A program made the position numbers and the translations under genes. A DNA stretch of 5,995 nucleotides, taken from contig CABUWB010000132.1 in the NCBI GenBank assembly GCA_902495025.1, positions 1-5,995 of the forward strand, given 5' to 3'. The notes beneath the pieces were generated by a model, which saw only the letters and a list, made by a program, of their open reading frames with translations, had not been told where the DNA came from and did not search any database. This document shows positions 5,595-5,995 of this stretch, one piece after another. The DNA is from an uncultured Eubacteriales bacterium (GTDB taxonomy: Bacteria > Bacillota > Clostridia > Lachnospirales > CAG-274). Each line of letters begins with the position of its first letter. Position 1 is the stretch's first letter.

Positions 5595-5995
5595 ATAGAG
5601 TTGTTATATTTGAATAGGTATTAAATGGATAAATTAAAGTTTAGACAAAACGGATAATGGCAGTTATTACATTAAAGCGGCACGCTGCAGCGCACGCTGA
5701 AAAGTGCCGCAAAGCCGCTTGATAAGCGGAATGGCACGCTGGCACGCTAGAAACGTGAAAAACTTTTATTTTATGATTTTTTTTAAAATTATTAAGATTT
5801 TAAGTTTGTCAGTTTTTTGCAGTTTTTATGGTTTATATTGTTGTGGGGCATATATAATTAACCTGTGATTGCTGCCAAAGAGGAGCTGCGGTGGAGATAC
5901 ATATCTGCTGTATGATGTCAATGTAAATAATAGGGTGAAAGCCTTGCCAAGAGCCTGATTAATGGTATAAACAAAATGAGCATTGATAAAGGCAG
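5595..5995. other. Gene-poor region with repeats, AT-rich tract and possible leader
   Basis: No supported protein gene occurs in these 401 bases. The parts are: an AT-rich start (5595-5676) with no clear signal; a GC-rich repeat and hairpin cluster (5677-5748); a very T-rich stretch (about 5756-5845); and a right-edge segment with a perfect TATAAT (5853-5858, no good -35), an AAAGAGGAG SD-like sequence (5877-5885), a GTG mini-ORF of 11 codons (5891-5926), and a hairpin at 5953-5993. The last segment could be the 5' leader of a gene beyond the window. No T-rich terminator directly follows the transporter stop. Confidence 0.6.
5677..5748 (+). repeat. GGCACGCT repeat cluster with hairpins
   Basis: GGCACGCT occurs at 5679-5686 and as a tandem pair at 5733-5748; a variant CGCACGCT lies at 5691-5698. 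GCGGCAC (5677-5683) pairs with GTGCCGC (5704-5710), with a smaller hairpin CAGC/GCTG nested inside (5688-5699). CCGCTT (5715-5720) pairs with AAGCGG (5724-5729) around a 3-nt loop. The block is GC-rich in AT-rich surroundings. It could be an intergenic palindromic repeat, a structured RNA, or the remains of a small mobile repeat. The class is unknown. Confidence 0.55.

Noticed and set aside
5677..5748. CRISPR array
   Set aside because: The repeats are only 8 bp, irregularly spaced (one pair is directly tandem), and there are no equal-length unique spacers or cas genes.
5871..5995. Lysine riboswitch or M-box (Mg) riboswitch
   Set aside because: Scattered similarities exist (AGAGG, GGGTGAAAG...GCCAAG for lysine; GGAGATAC and CTGCTG for the M-box). 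The expected P2 pairing of the lysine class does not form and the conserved TTAGGTGAGGCTCC block of the M-box is absent. A covariance search on a longer sequence would settle it.

Overview
The window looks like chromosomal DNA from an anaerobic Firmicute, most likely a gut-type member of the Clostridia. Four things point there: paired feoA genes ahead of feoB, a tiny Cys-rich FeoB-associated protein in place of FeoC, strong AGGAGG-type ribosome binding sites, and moderate GC with AT-rich spacers. This is inferred from gene content and style; there is no phylogenetic marker. All recognised genes lie on the + strand.

Region 1 (1-3131) is a ferrous-iron uptake operon. It holds an atypical FeoA-family protein that runs off the left edge, a canonical FeoA, the FeoB iron transporter (804 aa), and a 52-aa Cys-rich membrane peptide overlapping the feoB end. 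A terminator-like hairpin and a dyad resembling DtxR/IdeR half-sites lie between the second feoA and feoB, so feoB may have its own iron-responsive control. A rho-independent terminator closes the operon. FeoB carries an unusual strongly acidic insert of about 90 residues in a loop predicted to be outside the cell.

Region 2 (3154-5160) has its own promoter and two translationally coupled genes. The first encodes a membrane-anchored extracytoplasmic protein ending in three PEGA-like beta repeats. The second encodes a compact type I signal peptidase with a complete Ser/Lys catalytic set. A hairpin terminator follows. The coupling suggests a shared envelope role, but the substrate of the peptidase is not shown by the sequence.

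Region 3 (5181-5594) is a single-domain EamA/DMT-type membrane transporter.

Region 4 (5595-5995) has no gene I can support. It contains a GC-rich cluster of GGCACGCT repeats and hairpins, then a very AT-rich stretch, then a possible transcribed leader with a TATAAT box, an SD sequence, an 11-codon Met/Cys-rich mini-ORF and a hairpin cut off by the window end.

No wholly new system stands out. The best leads are the acidic FeoB insert, the control region inside the feo operon, the PEGA-signal peptidase pair and the right-edge leader and repeats.
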